6,723 bases of DNA, from NCBI GenBank assembly GCA_958428675.1, contig CAUAGV010000096.1, forward strand, positions 1 to 6,723, written 5' to 3'. Each line of letters starts with the position of its first letter. Positions within the stretch are counted from its first letter, which is position 1. Of the stretch, positions 6,252-6,723 are shown piece by piece. The notes below the pieces were generated by a model. It was given only the letters and a program-made list of their open reading frames with translations, did no database searches and had not been told where the DNA came from. Origin of the DNA: an uncultured Collinsella sp. GTDB taxonomy: Bacteria; Actinomycetota; Coriobacteriia; Coriobacteriales; Coriobacteriaceae. The position numbers were made by a program, and so were the translations under genes.

Positions 6252-6255
6252 TCAG
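6241..6255. repeat. 15-bp palindrome ctgaacc-a-ggttcag
   Basis: Seven-base arms are perfectly inverted around a central A. It lies between the terminator of the Tyr-rich protein gene and the 5' end of the mobilisation remnant, where a promoter or operator for that remnant would be expected. It is short, so chance is possible. Confidence 0.35.
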
Positions 6256-6272
6256 CTGGCATGGTTAAAAAC

Positions 6273-6297
6273 GGGGGCGACGCTTTTGCGTCGCCCC
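6273..6297 (-). terminator. Intrinsic terminator of the Tyr-rich secreted protein gene
   Basis: A 10-bp perfect GC-rich stem, ggggcgacgc (6274-6283) with gcgtcgcccc (6288-6297), has a TTTT loop. On the minus strand it is followed by CGTTTTTAA (T-run at about 6271-6267). It lies about 18 nt after the TAA of the gene ending at 6316. Confidence 0.88.
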
Positions 6298-6315
6298 TCG
6301 TCCCAGCCGGTTGCT

Positions 6316-6660
6316 TTAGTTGTACACGCGGTAGTTACACTTGAACTGGGTTATGTGTCCATAGCTGGAGCGGTACCAACCCGACGTATAGCTGATTGCC
6401 TCTGCGCCTAGATAGTCGTAGCCCTTGTTGTAGCGAAGCTGACGGTAGGTCGTGTCGTACTCTGCTACGTAAAACGTGTCTCCAGAGAAGGCTTTGTACC
6501 GGTCCTTAACCGTCGAAGCCATGTACGCGGGTTCGACATCGCCTTTCTCCCCGTTGAGCGCATAGACGGGTGCCGCGATTCCGCATAAAGCCGTTGCCAC
6601 GAGGATGGCGTAGACAGTCATGCGCGACGCATTGGACTTCAGCTGTTCAAATAGTTTCAT
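6316..6660 (-). CDS. Secreted Tyr-rich small protein, family unknown
   Basis: The product is 114 aa. The start is supported by GGAGG at 6673-6669, 8 nt before the ATG. Residues 1-34 form a signal peptide (KLFEQLK n-region, hydrophobic MTVYAILVATALCGIAA, cleavage after VYA), leaving an ~80-residue mature product with 13 tyrosines, two or more Tyr-Arg/Tyr-Asn pairs and one Cys (108) close to the C-terminus (...FKCNYRVYN). There is no LPxTG motif, lipobox or second membrane segment, so it should be released. I do not recognise the family. Size, secretion and operon position recall secreted bacteriocin-like proteins, but no such motif is identifiable. The gene begins one base after the stop of an upstream gene, indicating translational coupling, and ends at an intrinsic terminator. 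Confidence 0.82.
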   Translation of the reverse strand: MKLFEQLKSNASRMTVYAILVATALCGIAAPVYALNGEKGDVEPAYMASTVKDRYKAFSGDTFYVAEYDTTYRQLRYNKGYDYLGAEAISYTSGWYRSSYGHITQFKCNYRVYN

Positions 6661-6661
6661 G

Positions 6662-6723
6662 TCATTCGCCTCCCTCGTATGTATCGAGGTATTCCTGCTT
6701 GAGCGTCTGCGAGGACGACTTGA
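6662..6723 (-). CDS. 3' end of an unknown gene upstream of the secreted protein
   Basis: The frame enters from beyond the right edge and ends ...KSSSQTLKQEYLDTYEGGE, then TGA at 6664-6662, one base before the next ATG. Its last codons (EGG) contain the SD of the secreted-protein gene, a typical coupled operon junction. Only 19 residues are visible, so no function can be assigned. Confidence 0.6.
   Translation of the reverse strand, partial: KSSSQTLKQEYLDTYEGGE

Noticed and set aside
6024..6344. 106-aa plus-strand frame
   Set aside because: It crosses the intrinsic terminator and is antisense to the mobilisation-like remnant, with no SD.

Overview
The window looks like an accessory (variable) stretch of a high-GC Gram-positive chromosome. 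Coding regions are GC-rich, the large surface protein ends in an LAxTG-type sortase signal, and the ATPase matches the AAA_14/DUF4143 style common in gut Actinomycetota. Bifidobacterium or a Coriobacteriia genus would fit. I cannot separate them from sequence alone.

Left end (1-753): a degraded, gene-poor area. It holds a 114-aa minus-strand reading frame with a helix-turn-helix-like core, a plus-strand fragment with coding-like codon use but no convincing start, and two related dyad elements (342-371 and 583-628) that share a spaced motif. A strong minus-strand intrinsic terminator (700-731) closes this area.

Centre (754-4463): a 1116-aa secreted, wall-anchored protein on the minus strand. 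Its order is signal peptide, about 370 residues of Ala-rich coiled coil, a CAP/SCP-like domain, about 395 residues of coiled coil, then LAQTG, a membrane segment and a basic tail. Divergent from it lies a small XRE-family repressor-like protein. Between the two is a perfect 13-bp inverted repeat whose arms form symmetric promoter-like elements facing both ways. The predicted start of transcription toward the regulator falls on its own ATG, so its mRNA may be leaderless. I infer that the XRE protein controls itself and the surface protein from this one site.

Right-centre (4464-5975): three tandem 23-bp repeats plus a partial fourth run into the promoter of an AAA_14/DUF4143 ATPase with a PD-(D/E)XK-like C-terminus. 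The ATPase gene is followed by a perfect 17-bp hairpin with no T-tract.

Right end (5976-6723), minus strand: a decayed small basic protein gene resembling TraD/MobC-type mobilisation accessory proteins, with an in-frame TGA. Upstream of it is an intact short operon end: the last codons of an unknown gene, then a very Tyr-rich secreted 114-aa protein with a strong SD, closed by an intrinsic terminator. Together with the fragments on the left, this suggests the surface-protein/regulator/ATPase block lies among remains of mobile DNA.
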